A stretch of DNA of 64,000 nt from Candidatus Latescibacterota bacterium (GCA_022821085.1 JAJEEG010000006.1:186001-250000); one strand, 5' to 3'; counted from the stretch's first letter, positions 9,251-19,113 are shown. Notes: generated from the letters alone by a model not told the origin. A program made the numbers and translations.

Positions 9251-10187
9251 CGGTGTCCACCTGCACGAGGTTGGTCCTCAGGTGCGACGCGTTGGGGAAG
9301 CCTTTGAAGTAGGAGGCGAAGAACTTGCGCATTTCCATCACGCCTACCTTCTCCCCCTTGTACTCCACCATCATGCCCAGGTGGTCCCGTGCGAGCCGGA
9401 CGCGCTCGGTAAAGGTCGGTATCCGCGCTCCGGAGAAGATGTAGGGGTTGTCTCTCGCGGCCCGGGCGATCATCACGCCGGCGCACCCCGTCTCTTCCAC
9501 CATGCGCACCGCGTCCTCGTAGGTGAACACGTCGCCGTTTCCGAAGATCGGCACGGGGGAGACATCCGCGGCGCGGGCGATCCATGACCAGTCCGCGGTC
9601 CCGTTGAACTTCTGCGCCACGGTGCGGGCGTGCACCGCCACGGCGTGGGCGCCGGAATCCGCGGCGCGTTTCACCACCTCCAGGATGCTGATGTTGTCGT
9701 GGTCCCAGCCCAGCCGCGTCTTGATGATGACGGGGATCGAGACGGCGTCGGCCACGCTGCGCACCGCGTTCATCATCCGGTCGATGTCCTTGAGGAAGGC
9801 GGCGCCGGAATCGGAACGCAGGATCTTGGGCACGGAACACCCGAAGTTGATGTCCATGATCTGCGCGCCCTTTTCCTCCAGCACCAGCGCGCCTTCCACC
9901 ATGCGTCCGATGTCGTTCCCGTAGATCTGCGCCGCGAGCAGCGACATGCCGGTATCGCGGTAGATGTCGGCGTCGCAGAAGTTCATCATCTGCAGCGTCT
10001 TCGGGTTCTTGTGGAGGATGGCGTTGCAGTTGATGAATTCCACGCCGACCATCTGGGCGCCCATCTTCGCGCAGATCAACCGGAACGGCCAGTTGCTGAT
10101 GCCCGCCATGGGCGCCAGCGTCAGGATGGGCATGCCCGGTCTGAGCGACTTTATGCGGTGCGGGCCTATGGCGATTTCATGGGTCAT
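9183..10187 (-). CDS. tRNA-dihydrouridine synthase (DusB-like)
   Basis: 334-residue FMN enzyme that would reduce uridine to dihydrouridine in tRNA. The TIM barrel begins with LAPMAGISNWPFR. The catalytic-cysteine segment is INFGCSVPK, where the usual GCP proline is Ser. FMN/phosphate-site motifs IKTRLGWD, VHARTVAQKFNG, PIFGNGDV and VMIARAARDNPYIF follow. The frame is open up to 10364, but ATG 10187 gives the family's normal N-terminus. It overlaps phoU convergently by 68 bases. The paralogue (DusA/B/C) cannot be fixed with certainty. Confidence 0.88.
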   Translation of the reverse strand: MTHEIAIGPHRIKSLRPGMPILTLAPMAGISNWPFRLICAKMGAQMVGVEFINCNAILHKNPKTLQMMNFCDADIYRDTGMSLLAAQIYGNDIGRMVEGALVLEEKGAQIMDINFGCSVPKILRSDSGAAFLKDIDRMMNAVRSVADAVSIPVIIKTRLGWDHDNISILEVVKRAADSGAHAVAVHARTVAQKFNGTADWSWIARAADVSPVPIFGNGDVFTYEDAVRMVEETGCAGVMIARAARDNPYIFSGARIPTFTERVRLARDHLGMMVEYKGEKVGVMEMRKFFASYFKGFPNASHLRTNLVQVDTVTQAHRILDEWVSDSDRQPHDA

Positions 10188-10250
10188 GGGCTCAGCGTCG
10201 GTTCCGCGTTTTGCCTCTTGCGTGGCATACCGATCCGCACGTGATGCCGG

Positions 10251-10279
10251 TTGACAACCCGGCGTTGCGCGGATACATT
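10251..10279 (+). promoter_or_regulatory. Sigma-70-type promoter of the cupin gene
   Basis: TTGACA at 10251-10256, a 17-base spacer and TACATT at 10274-10279, about 100 bases before the cupin ATG at 10379. The same pair of boxes with the same spacing recurs upstream of the aminomuconate-semialdehyde dehydrogenase gene. Confidence 0.55.
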
Positions 10280-10378
10280 CAATCGCGTTCAAAGTAAGCC
10301 GGGGCACCGACGGATCGCAAGGTCTTTGTCTGCCCGGGCCGACCGTCCTTCGACTCATCCTCACAGGAGCCTTTCATC

Positions 10379-10696
10379 ATGCCGGTGGCGTACGTGCCGG
10401 ACCAGAAACGCTTTTCGGACGACAAGTTCCAGAAGGTCAATCTCTTCGATACGGATCGCATGTTCTGCGATATCTACTGTTTCGAACCCGGCCAGGAACA
10501 GAAGGCCCACAGCCACGCCGAGAACGACAAGATCTACTACGTACTGGAAGGGCACGGCGATTTCACGGTCGGCGACGAAACCGTAAAGGGCGTTCCCGGT
10601 ACGGCGGTGATGTGTCCTCCGGGCGTGGACCACGGCGTGCTCAACTCGAGCGAAGGCCGGCTGGTGGTCCTGGTGTTCATGGCGCCCCATCCCTGA
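10379..10696 (+). CDS. Small cupin-domain protein
   Basis: 105 residues, a single conserved beta-barrel cupin_2 domain. The first metal motif reads HSHAENDKIYYVLEG (His, His and Glu ligands) and the second PPGVDHGVLN supplies another His. Proteins of this size are diverse metal-binding enzymes or sensors, and no substrate can be inferred. It has its own promoter upstream and CAGGAG before the ATG. It lies between the dus gene and an outer-membrane porin. Confidence 0.8.
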   Translation: MPVAYVPDQKRFSDDKFQKVNLFDTDRMFCDIYCFEPGQEQKAHSHAENDKIYYVLEGHGDFTVGDETVKGVPGTAVMCPPGVDHGVLNSSEGRLVVLVFMAPHP

Positions 10697-10714
10697 ACCG
10701 GATCAGGATTTTCT
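10692..10714 (+). terminator. Weak intrinsic terminator after cupin gene
   Basis: CCTGA (10692-10696) pairs with TCAGG (10703-10707) around a six-base loop, followed by ATTTTCT. The 5-bp stem includes the stop codon and the T-run is interrupted, so termination may be partial. Confidence 0.35.
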
Positions 10715-10725
10715 TAAACTAATCA

Positions 10726-10754
10726 TTGACACATATCTCATATAACTATTTATT
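10726..10754 (+). promoter_or_regulatory. Promoter of the LbtU-like porin gene
   Basis: A perfect TTGACA at 10726-10731 is followed after 17 bases by TTTATT (10749-10754, 4 of 6 consensus positions). The surrounding 60 bases are strikingly AT-rich against a GC-rich background. No clear Fur-type palindrome was found. Confidence 0.5.
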
Positions 10755-10816
10755 TAGTACAGGCTAAAAGTAAGGATTGCTTTCCTGGTTGTCACGAGTC
10801 ACCGGTAGGACACACC

Positions 10817-12025
10817 ATGGGGATTTACCAGTTGAAAAGCCCGGCGCGGATCCTGGTTTCCTTTGCCGTGGCGCTTCCGGCCGTGCTTTGCATGGGCTTC
10901 GCCTCCGCGCAGGAGTCCGACGAGCATCCCGGCGAGAAATCGTTGCTCCGGTTTATTGAAGTCGGGGGTGTGGCGGAGGTAACCGTATCGCGCAATCAGG
11001 TGTCCGAGGGAGAAAGCTCCACGTCCACGGCGGCCGAACAGTTGGAAATGGGCGTTGGCATCGAGCCCCACCCATGGATCGGATCGGAGTTCGGATGGAT
11101 TCACGAGCACGAAGAAGATCACGGGGAAGAAGAAGAAGAAGAGGGGCACGGCCTGGGGATCTTTACGGGCACGATCATCGTCGGTCCGCCCGATGGCCGC
11201 TGGTGGCTGAAAGGCGGCGTGCAATTCCTGCCCTTCACCATGTTCGAACTGGCCGAAGTCCACGCGGCGCACGATGCCAGTATCGGTCCCTTCGAGACCG
11301 GCGCGATTGTCGATCCGCTGTCCTTCGAGTACGGATCCAAACGGGAGAAGTCCCTTCTGCTGGGCGTTTCAATCGGCCAGTTCCTGGGCAGCGTCTACGG
11401 GTACCGTGGGGACGATGCGCGATCGGATGAACCCCGGTCCGGTTTCGGCGCCGCGGTGGGTTACAAGAAGCACGTGGAGGAGGAAGAGGAAATCGCCTTC
11501 AACCTGTCGTATATCGATGACCTGGGCACGCTGGCCAGTTTTCAGGAAGAGGTGTTCGGACACGAGGAGGAAGCGCGCGCAGAGGATGCACACGGAGCGG
11601 GTCACAGCGGGCCGCCTGTCGACAGCGATGAACGGATGCCCGGATGGTCTGCGGCTACGGCCATTCACCTCCGCGGTGTCGCGTTCTCCGCCGAGTACAT
11701 GATTTCCCAGGATCGATACGCGCCCGGCGTGCTGGCGTTCGATGGCCGGGGCGCCCGCCCGGCGGCCTGGTCGCTGGAGGCCGGCTATGGATTCGAACTG
11801 GCGGGAAGGGGTGGGGAACTAACGCTGGGGTACCAGGGTACATCCGAGGCGTCAGGACTCGGCCTGCCGTCGCTTCGTTACCTTTCCGTGCTCACGGTCG
11901 ATGTCTGGAAGGACACGCTCTTCGGCACGTTTGAATGGATTCACGACAGAGCATACGGGACGGCCAGCGGTGGAAACGGCGAGTTCAGGAACAAATACAC
12001 CCTGCAACTTGGCCTGGCGTTCTGA
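10817..12025 (+). CDS. LbtU-family siderophore porin-like outer-membrane protein
   Basis: 402 residues. A signal peptide (residues 1-33, ending FASAQ) precedes a predicted beta-barrel. Features shared with LbtU-type porins are GGVQFLPFTMFE, followed by IVDPLSFEYG and the strand-rich VSIGQFLGSVYGYRGD. Two surface-loop segments are extremely acidic and histidine-rich: HEHEEDHGEEEEEEGHG near residue 95 and GHEEEARAEDAHGAGHSG near residue 250. These suggest metal binding. LbtU itself takes up legiobactin in Legionella; the substrate here is unknown. It has its own promoter and is monocistronic. Confidence 0.65.
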   Translation: MGIYQLKSPARILVSFAVALPAVLCMGFASAQESDEHPGEKSLLRFIEVGGVAEVTVSRNQVSEGESSTSTAAEQLEMGVGIEPHPWIGSEFGWIHEHEEDHGEEEEEEGHGLGIFTGTIIVGPPDGRWWLKGGVQFLPFTMFELAEVHAAHDASIGPFETGAIVDPLSFEYGSKREKSLLLGVSIGQFLGSVYGYRGDDARSDEPRSGFGAAVGYKKHVEEEEEIAFNLSYIDDLGTLASFQEEVFGHEEEARAEDAHGAGHSGPPVDSDERMPGWSAATAIHLRGVAFSAEYMISQDRYAPGVLAFDGRGARPAAWSLEAGYGFELAGRGGELTLGYQGTSEASGLGLPSLRYLSVLTVDVWKDTLFGTFEWIHDRAYGTASGGNGEFRNKYTLQLGLAF

Positions 12026-12093
12026 GCAGCAGGCAAAGGCCGACACGTGCTACGCCCGGTCGTTTTCCACCAGCCGGATTCCGCCAGCCGCGA

Positions 12094-12348
12094 TCAGTGC
12101 ATGGCGATCCCATCGCCGAAGGGCGTGGTCGGAATGTGCCGCTCGTTGAGAGCCATTCCCAGGCGGGACAGGCCTTCAGGATCTCCCCAGGCCAGGACCG
12201 ACTTGCCGGCGCGGGTTTCGTCCAGCACGCGGCTGATGCACCGGCTGTAGAAGGGCTTCGCCGGAAACATCACGCTGACCCGGTCCGAGTCTCCACGGCA
12301 CCACTTGAACACCCTGTTGCCTTCGAATCCGCGGTAAATCAGGACCAT
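12094..12348 (-). CDS. Small hypothetical protein with own regulated promoter
   Basis: 84 residues, no recognised family, no signal peptide or membrane segment. Evidence that it is a real gene is contextual. A ribosome binding site AAAGGGGG lies six bases before the ATG. A consensus promoter (TTGACA, 17, TATCTT at 12391-12419) would start transcription about 36 bases upstream, and that promoter is overlaid by a perfect palindrome. The protein has two cysteines (WCRGD and YSRCIS) and is moderately basic. Confidence 0.5.
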   Translation of the reverse strand: MVLIYRGFEGNRVFKWCRGDSDRVSVMFPAKPFYSRCISRVLDETRAGKSVLAWGDPEGLSRLGMALNERHIPTTPFGDGIAMH

Positions 12349-12390
12349 ATTCTACCCCCTTTCCGAAAGCATCCCCGGACTACTAAACAA

Positions 12391-12436
12391 AAGATAAGCA
12401 CAAATCGACGATTTGTCAACTTTTTGTCGATTTTTG
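12391..12436 (-). promoter_or_regulatory. Promoter overlapped by operator-like palindrome
   Basis: Minus-strand TTGACA (12419-12414), a 17-base spacer and TATCTT (12396-12391). A perfect 8+1+8 inverted repeat, ACAAATCG/CGATTTGT, covers 12400-12416, overlapping the -35 and spacer. Another GTCGATTT at 12426-12433 repeats the half-site in inverted orientation. This is the classical arrangement of a repressor site over a promoter. The downstream gene is the 84-residue protein. Confidence 0.6.
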
Positions 12437-12633
12437 CTGTGAAATCCGGACTAAGAACGCGTTTTTTCTAAGGATTCCGAAATCCGTGCCGAAATCCCTG
12501 CCGCATTCCGTGCGAATGGACGTTGAATCCCTGTAAACGCGATCCTCGATGCATGTAAACGCTATAGTCGGAAAAGGCCTGCGTTTGCCCGTAGAAAACA
12601 AAAACCGGTCTTCGAAGGGTATGGGTCTCCCGA
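12420..12633. other. Spacer between HAAO gene end and the small gene promoter
   Basis: Apart from the second operator half-site at 12426-12433, this holds no gene. TGTAAACGC occurs twice (about 12531 and 12553). A T-rich stretch (minus strand) about 30-40 bases beyond the HAAO stop could help transcription end, but no convincing GC hairpin precedes it. Confidence 0.4.
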
Positions 12634-13158
12634 TCACCCGCTTTCCGGTTTCGGCATGACCGCGCCGCAGATCCTGCAGGTACGGTGATTCTCGCTGCTG
12701 AAGAACCGGTTCATGACGGGCGGCAGCTGGCTGACGATGTCTTCCAGTTCGAAACGCTCCTCGTAGAGTTTCTCTCCGCAGCTTTCGCAATACCACATGA
12801 ACCCGTCGATCTCACCGCTTCTCCGCTTGGTTTCCATGACCAGGCCCACGGTGTCCGCCGGTCTCTGGGGCGAATGGGGAACGCCGGCCGGCAGCAGGAA
12901 GATCTCGCCTTCCCGGATGTGGATGTCCACGGGCTTGCCGTCGTCGATGATCTTCAGGACGATGTCGCCCTCCACCTGGTAGAAGAACTCTTCGCCTTCA
13001 TTGTAGTGGTAGTCCTTTCGGGCGTTCGGTCCGCCGACGACCATGACGATGAAGTCTTCGGCCTCCGTATAGACGCACTGGTTGCCGACCGGAGGTTTGA
13101 GCAGGTGCCTGTGTTCGTCTATCCAGGCCTTGAAGTTGAATGGAGCCGTTACGGCCAT
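12634..13158 (-). CDS. 3-hydroxyanthranilate 3,4-dioxygenase
   Basis: 174 residues, normal for the bacterial enzyme. It opens the ring of 3-hydroxyanthranilate to 2-amino-3-carboxymuconate semialdehyde. The catalytic iron site of the cupin is seen in DYHYNEGEEFFYQVEG (His and Glu) and PAGVPHSPQRP (His). The C-terminal rubredoxin-like iron site is seen as CESCG and CRICG. AAGGAGG lies seven bases before the ATG. It is the last gene of the kynurenine operon, and its product is the substrate of the ACMSD encoded at the operon's head. Confidence 0.95.
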   Translation of the reverse strand: MAVTAPFNFKAWIDEHRHLLKPPVGNQCVYTEAEDFIVMVVGGPNARKDYHYNEGEEFFYQVEGDIVLKIIDDGKPVDIHIREGEIFLLPAGVPHSPQRPADTVGLVMETKRRSGEIDGFMWYCESCGEKLYEERFELEDIVSQLPPVMNRFFSSENHRTCRICGAVMPKPESG

Positions 13159-13174
13159 GATCGGACCTCCTTGT

Positions 13175-13588
13175 TCAGATCGTAGCGATGCATTTCAATT
13201 CGATGGCAATTGGGGTGGGTAGCCGGGAAACCCCGACCGTGGTGCGGCAGGGCTGATGCTCCTTGAAATACTCGCGGTAGATCCTGTTGAATGCCGCGAA
13301 GTCTTTTTCCATGTCGGTAAGGTACACGGTGATGTCCACGAGGTTCTCCCAGGCGCTGCCCGCGTCTTCCAGGATGGAGCGGACATTGTGGAAAACGGCG
13401 TGGCACTGCTGCTCGATATCGTAGGACGCGATCTCACCGTCCGGCCCCAGGGTCACGCCCGGTATGTCCTGACGGCCCCTGGCGCGGGGCCCGATGCCCG
13501 ACAGGAACAGCAGGTTCCCCACCCTTCGGGCATGGGGATAGGGTCCCACCGGCTCGGGGGCCCGATCGGAATCGTAATGCTGTTGCAT
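13175..13588 (-). CDS. RidA-family 2-aminomuconate deaminase
   Basis: 137 residues. RidA/YjgF fold with GPYPHARRVGNLLFLSGIGP at the N-terminus and the conserved arginine in CRTTVGVSRLP. In 2-nitrobenzoate and tryptophan degraders, RidA relatives encoded beside ACMSD and aminomuconate-semialdehyde dehydrogenase deaminate 2-aminomuconate. The position between the dehydrogenase and dioxygenase genes supports that role over general imine detoxification. The assignment to the deaminase rests on context. Confidence 0.82.
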   Translation of the reverse strand: MQQHYDSDRAPEPVGPYPHARRVGNLLFLSGIGPRARGRQDIPGVTLGPDGEIASYDIEQQCHAVFHNVRSILEDAGSAWENLVDITVYLTDMEKDFAAFNRIYREYFKEHQPCRTTVGVSRLPTPIAIELKCIATI

Positions 13589-13631
13589 GGCCGTGTCTCC
13601 GCGTTCCGCCTGGTCCAGGGGATACCGTCCG

Positions 13632-15071
13632 CTACATCTTGATGCACACGTTCTTGGGCTCCGTGAAGAACCGAAGGGCCTCGAATCCTCCCTCGCGGCC
13701 CACGCCCGACTGCTTCATGCCGCCGAAGGGCGTGCGGAGGTCCCGCAGCATCCAGCAGTTGATCCAGATAATGCCCGCGTGCAGGCGCTCGGCCACGCGG
13801 TGGGCGCGGCCCAGGTTCTCGGTCCAGACCATGGCGGCCAGGCCATAGGGCGTGCCGTTGGCCCGGGCCACTGCTTCGTCGTCGGAATCGAAGGGCAGGA
13901 GCGTCACCACGGGACCGAAGATTTCTTCCTGGTTGGTCCGGCAGTCCGGCGGCAGGCCTTCGATTACCGTGGGCGCGACAAACCACCCGTCCCGGCAACG
14001 GCCGTTTACCCGCACCCGTTGCCCGCCGCACAGGATCCGTCCGCCTTCTTCCCGAGCCAGTTCCACGTAGGACAGGATCTTGTCCATGTGCGCCTCGGAC
14101 ACGACGGCGCCGAGCCGGTTGCCGGCCTCCCTCGGGTCCCCGACGACCAGGCGGCGGGTCCGTTCGACGAAATCGTCCCGGAAGGTCTCGTACAGGGACC
14201 GTTCGACGAGGATGCGCGGACCGCACAGGCAGATTTCTCCCTGGTTGGAGAAGGAGGACAGCAGGGCGGTCTGCAGGGTGTCCTCGTAAGGACAGTCCGC
14301 GAATACGATATTCGGGTTCTTGCCCCCCAGCTCGAGGGAGACGCGCTTGAAGTTCGGCGCGGCCGCGGCAGCGATGCGCCTGCCCGTCGCCGTCCCGCCC
14401 GTGAAGGAAACGACCGGGATGCCGGGATGGTCCGCCACGGCAGCGCCCGCCTTGTGGCCGAGGCCGTGCACGATGTTCAGCACCCCGGCGGGCAGTCCCG
14501 CTTCGATGCATATCCTGGACAGCAGGAACGCGGTCGAGGGCGTCAGTTCCGACGGCTTGCCGATCACGCAGTTGCCGGCGGCAAGGGCCGGCGCGATCTT
14601 CCACGTCAGCAGGTAGAGGGGCAGGTTCCAGGGGGAAATGCACCCGGCGAGGCCGATCGGCGCCCGGAGGGTGTAATTCAGGGCGGTACTGCCCATGGCG
14701 TGGGCGTCGCTGGCGAAGTGCTCGATGGCCGTCGCGTAGAACCGGAAATTGCTCGCGGCGCGGGGGATGTCCACCGTTTCCGCCAGGGCCACCGGCTTGC
14801 CCGTATCGTCCGATTCCGCCCGGGCCAGTTCCTCCCGGTTCTCCTCGATCAGGCCGGCGATGCGGAGGAGGTGGCCGGATCGTTCCTGGACGGACAGGGA
14901 CGACCAGGCCGGAAAGGCCTTTTCCGCCGCGACGACCGCTTCCTCCACGTCCGGCGTGCCGGAGTCGGGCATCCTGCCCATCACGGCGCCCGTGGCGGGC
15001 TCGATATTGTCCAGGTAAGCGCCGCCGGCCGGTTCGCGCAATTCGCCGCCGATGTAGTTGAGTACATGCAT
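13632..15071 (-). CDS. 2-aminomuconate-6-semialdehyde dehydrogenase
   Basis: 479-residue NAD-dependent aldehyde dehydrogenase. The catalytic cysteine lies in SNQGEICLCG and the general-base glutamate in VSLELGGKNP; the coenzyme site includes SFTGGTATGR. The best specific assignment is oxidation of 2-aminomuconate (or 2-hydroxymuconate) semialdehyde, because ACMSD and a RidA deaminase flank it in one pathway. The start codon ATG 15071 has only a weak ribosome site. An internal promoter lies in the 154-base gap upstream. Confidence 0.9.
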   Translation of the reverse strand: MHVLNYIGGELREPAGGAYLDNIEPATGAVMGRMPDSGTPDVEEAVVAAEKAFPAWSSLSVQERSGHLLRIAGLIEENREELARAESDDTGKPVALAETVDIPRAASNFRFYATAIEHFASDAHAMGSTALNYTLRAPIGLAGCISPWNLPLYLLTWKIAPALAAGNCVIGKPSELTPSTAFLLSRICIEAGLPAGVLNIVHGLGHKAGAAVADHPGIPVVSFTGGTATGRRIAAAAAPNFKRVSLELGGKNPNIVFADCPYEDTLQTALLSSFSNQGEICLCGPRILVERSLYETFRDDFVERTRRLVVGDPREAGNRLGAVVSEAHMDKILSYVELAREEGGRILCGGQRVRVNGRCRDGWFVAPTVIEGLPPDCRTNQEEIFGPVVTLLPFDSDDEAVARANGTPYGLAAMVWTENLGRAHRVAERLHAGIIWINCWMLRDLRTPFGGMKQSGVGREGGFEALRFFTEPKNVCIKM

Positions 15072-15142
15072 ATTGCTACGAAACCGCCGGGAATGTGGTG
15101 TTGGATTGGTCAGGCCAGGTGCGCCACGCCAAGTAACAAATC

Positions 15143-15171
15143 AATGTAGACCAGGCCCGCAGCCCTGTCAA
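15143..15171 (-). promoter_or_regulatory. Internal promoter of the lower kynurenine genes
   Basis: Minus-strand TTGACA (15171-15166), exactly 17 bases, then TACATT (15148-15143), in the gap between kmo and the dehydrogenase gene. It would let the dehydrogenase, deaminase and dioxygenase be expressed apart from ACMSD-kynU-kmo. Confidence 0.55.
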
Positions 15172-15225
15172 GCCGGCGGACGGCCGTCCAGCGCGATCAC
15201 CCTGCCATGTACAGGCTGCCGGTCG

Positions 15226-16677
<1,452 letters not shown>

Positions 16678-16714
16678 GAGAACCCTCGATTGCTTCCGGA
16701 CCGGTACGAAAACA

Positions 16715-16795
16715 GGTTCGCCCGGTTCACCCGGCACGCTCGACAAACCCGGCCCGGCTGACCCGATCGGTTCACCCGGCCCGCTCAGCCCGCTC
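16715..16795. repeat. Degenerate 9-bp array across the kynU/kmo junction
   Basis: Nine diverged 9-bp units such as GGTTCGCCC, GGTTCACCC, GGCACGCTC and GGCCCGCTC, in continuous phase. The array fills most of the 94-base kynU-kmo gap and runs into the last codons of kynU (ERAERAG). The units resemble those inside kmo and in the GT9 leader. Confidence 0.75.
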
Positions 16796-18058
16796 CATGC
16801 CCTCCGCCATGACCTCCACGAAACGGCGGACGTCCACAAAACGGTTGTACAGCGGTACGGGGGCGACGCGGATCACGTCGGGCTCCCGCCAGTCGCACCA
16901 GATGCCGCACTCGGACAGATGCCGGTGCACGCGGCCGCCCCGCGGCCCCGTCCGGAGCGAAAGCTGGCATCCCCGCTGCTCCGGGTCGGATGGCGTGATG
17001 ATGGACAGGTCATCCGGAAAGCGGTCCCGGAGCAATTGTTCCAGGTATCCGGTCAGTCCTCTGCTCTTCGCGCGCAGCCGGTCCATGCCCGCCTCGTCGA
17101 AGAGCTCCAGGGAGGCGCGCAGGGCCGCCAGCGGGAGAATGGGCGGATTGCTGAGTTGCCAGCCTTCCGCGCCCGGGATCGCCTCGAAAGCCGGGGGCAT
17201 CCGGAACCGGGTGGACTTGTCGTGTCCCCACCATCCGGCGAACCGGGGCAGGTCGTCTCTGCGTCCGTGCCGTTCGTGGACGAAGCACCCGCCTACGCAG
17301 CCGGGTCCTCCGTTCAGGTACTTGTAGGAACACCAGACGGCGAAGTCCACGTCCCAGTCGTGCAGCCGCAGCTCCAGGTTTCCCATGGCGTGGGCGAGGT
17401 CGAACCCCACGACGCAGCCCTGCCGATGGCCCGCCGCGGTGATCCGGTCCATGTCGAAGGCCTGGCCGGTCAGGTAGTTCACTCCGCCCAGGAAGACCAG
17501 GGCGATGGACTCTCCCTCCCGTTCGAGCAGTTCCTCGATGTCCCCGGTACGGACCATGTCCTCCCCTTCCCGAGGCCGCAATTCGATCACGCTATCCGCG
17601 GGGTCGAAACCGTGCCAGGCCGCCTGCGAGGCGACGGCGTACTGGTCGGAGGGAAAGGCGGCCCCTTCGACGAGGATGCGGTATCTCTCCGGGGTCGGAC
17701 GGTAGAAGGAGACCATCATCAGGTGGAGATTCACCGTGAGGGTGTTCATGGCGACGACTTCGCCGGGCAGGGCGCCGGCCAATCGGGCCAGCGGATCCGC
17801 CAGCGCTTCGTGGTAGGGCATCCAGGGATTCTCCCCCTTGAAATGCCCTTCGACGCCGAGGTTCCGCCAGTCGTCGAGCTCCCGTTCCACGTATTCCCGA
17901 GCGACTACGGGCTGGAGTCCGAGCGAATGGCCCACCAGGTAGACCGCATCCGCCCCGTTTCCGGTCCTCGGGAAGTGAAAACGCGACCGGAAAGCCGAAA
18001 TCCCGTCCCTGGCATCCATCTCGCCGGCATCCATTCGCTGTTCGGGTCGCGTGTCCAT
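16772..18058 (-). CDS. kynU: Kynureninase
   Basis: 428-residue PLP enzyme of aspartate-aminotransferase fold that cleaves (3-hydroxy)kynurenine to (3-hydroxy)anthranilate and alanine. The PLP lysine is in CSYKYLNGGPG; FDLAHAMGN, the VGHSLG N-terminal loop and RFAGWWGHDKSTRF are kynureninase signatures. ATG 18058 lies just after the upstream ACMSD stop (TAG at 18061-18063), suggesting translational coupling. Its C-terminus ends inside the degenerate 9-bp array. Confidence 0.95.
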   Translation of the reverse strand: MDTRPEQRMDAGEMDARDGISAFRSRFHFPRTGNGADAVYLVGHSLGLQPVVAREYVERELDDWRNLGVEGHFKGENPWMPYHEALADPLARLAGALPGEVVAMNTLTVNLHLMMVSFYRPTPERYRILVEGAAFPSDQYAVASQAAWHGFDPADSVIELRPREGEDMVRTGDIEELLEREGESIALVFLGGVNYLTGQAFDMDRITAAGHRQGCVVGFDLAHAMGNLELRLHDWDVDFAVWCSYKYLNGGPGCVGGCFVHERHGRRDDLPRFAGWWGHDKSTRFRMPPAFEAIPGAEGWQLSNPPILPLAALRASLELFDEAGMDRLRAKSRGLTGYLEQLLRDRFPDDLSIITPSDPEQRGCQLSLRTGPRGGRVHRHLSECGIWCDWREPDVIRVAPVPLYNRFVDVRRFVEVMAEGMERAERAG

Positions 18059-18060
18059 GG

Positions 18061-19113
18061 CTAGTCTTTCCCACCGAAAAACCGGTCTGCTTCCAGGTTC
18101 AGCCAGTTGAGTGCAGAGCGGTACAGCAGCCTGGACTTGACGTCATCGTCCAGGTGGCCCATGGATTCGATCATCAGGCCCGGCACCGCTTCACCGAGGG
18201 GGAAGGGATAGTCCGATCCCATGGCGATGTGGTCCGGCCCGATGAGTTGGATCAGGTAGTCCAGGATGCGGCTGTCGTGGACGAGGGAATCCAGGTAGAA
18301 TCGGCCCAGGTAGTCGCTCGGCAGCACGTCGTTGTCCACCGCGCACAGGTCGGGGCGGATCTTGAATCCGTAGTCGATCCGCCCGATGGTCGCGGGAAAG
18401 GATCCGCCGCCGTGGGCGAAGGCCACGCGCAGGCCGGGGAGGCGCTCGAGCACCCCGCCGAAGATCATGGAACAGATCGCCCGGGAGGTCTCGGCGGGCA
18501 TGCCCACCAGCCAGGGCAGCCAGTACTTCTCCATGGACTCCTGCCCCATGATGTCCCAGGGATGGATGAACACGGCCGCTCCCAGTTCCTCCGCCGCTTC
18601 GAACACCGGAAACAGGTGGGGTTCGCTCAGGTTGTTCCCGTTGATGTGGGTCCCGATTTCAATGCCGGAAAGCCCCAGTTCCCGGACGCACCGTTCCATT
18701 TCCCGGATGGCCAGGTCGGGCGCCTGCATGGGCACGGTCCCCAGGCCGATGAAACGCCGGGGCCAGGTGCGGACTACGTCGGCGATGTGGTCGTTGAGCA
18801 TGCGGGACAGGTCCAGCGCGTCCGCGGGTTGCGCCCAGTAGCTGAACATCACCGGGACGGTGGAGAGGACCTGGACGTTTACGCCGGCGTCGTCGCATTC
18901 CCCGATCCGGGTCGGCGGGTCCCACGAGTTGGCCTGGATCTCGCGGAACTGCCTGCCGTCGATCATCATGCGCGCGCATCCCGGCCGGTAATGGTCCAGT
19001 TCGACGAACCCGCCGTACCCGTAACGCTTGTGCAGATCGGGCCAGTTCTCCGGCAGGATATGGGTGTGGATGTCGATCCTGGGTATGGGGTTGGGGCCGG
19101 TGTATTTGCACAT
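18061..19113 (-). CDS. 2-amino-3-carboxymuconate-6-semialdehyde decarboxylase (ACMSD)
   Basis: 350-residue amidohydrolase-superfamily decarboxylase. The zinc site is visible in [15 protein letters not shown] (HxH), AVFIHPWD (His) and GSDYPFPLG (Asp); FAHGGGSFP supplies another conserved His. [18 protein letters not shown] closely follows known ACMSDs. It diverts aminocarboxymuconate semialdehyde from spontaneous quinolinate formation to aminomuconate semialdehyde. ATG 19113 begins the conserved [16 protein letters not shown]; the longer frame to 19218 has Arg-rich, non-family sequence. First gene of the operon. Confidence 0.93.
   Translation of the reverse strand: MCKYTGPNPIPRIDIHTHILPENWPDLHKRYGYGGFVELDHYRPGCARMMIDGRQFREIQANSWDPPTRIGECDDAGVNVQVLSTVPVMFSYWAQPADALDLSRMLNDHIADVVRTWPRRFIGLGTVPMQAPDLAIREMERCVRELGLSGIEIGTHINGNNLSEPHLFPVFEAAEELGAAVFIHPWDIMGQESMEKYWLPWLVGMPAETSRAICSMIFGGVLERLPGLRVAFAHGGGSFPATIGRIDYGFKIRPDLCAVDNDVLPSDYLGRFYLDSLVHDSRILDYLIQLIGPDHIAMGSDYPFPLGEAVPGLMIESMGHLDDDVKSRLLYRSALNWLNLEADRFFGGKD

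Noticed and set aside
12416-12796. 126-codon minus-strand open frame
   Set aside because: It overlaps the HAAO gene end, has no ribosome site and no recognisable motif.
16678-16839. Upstream extension of kmo
   Set aside because: The extra 54 residues translate the neighbouring repeat array and kynU end, and the family N-terminus starts at ATG 16677.
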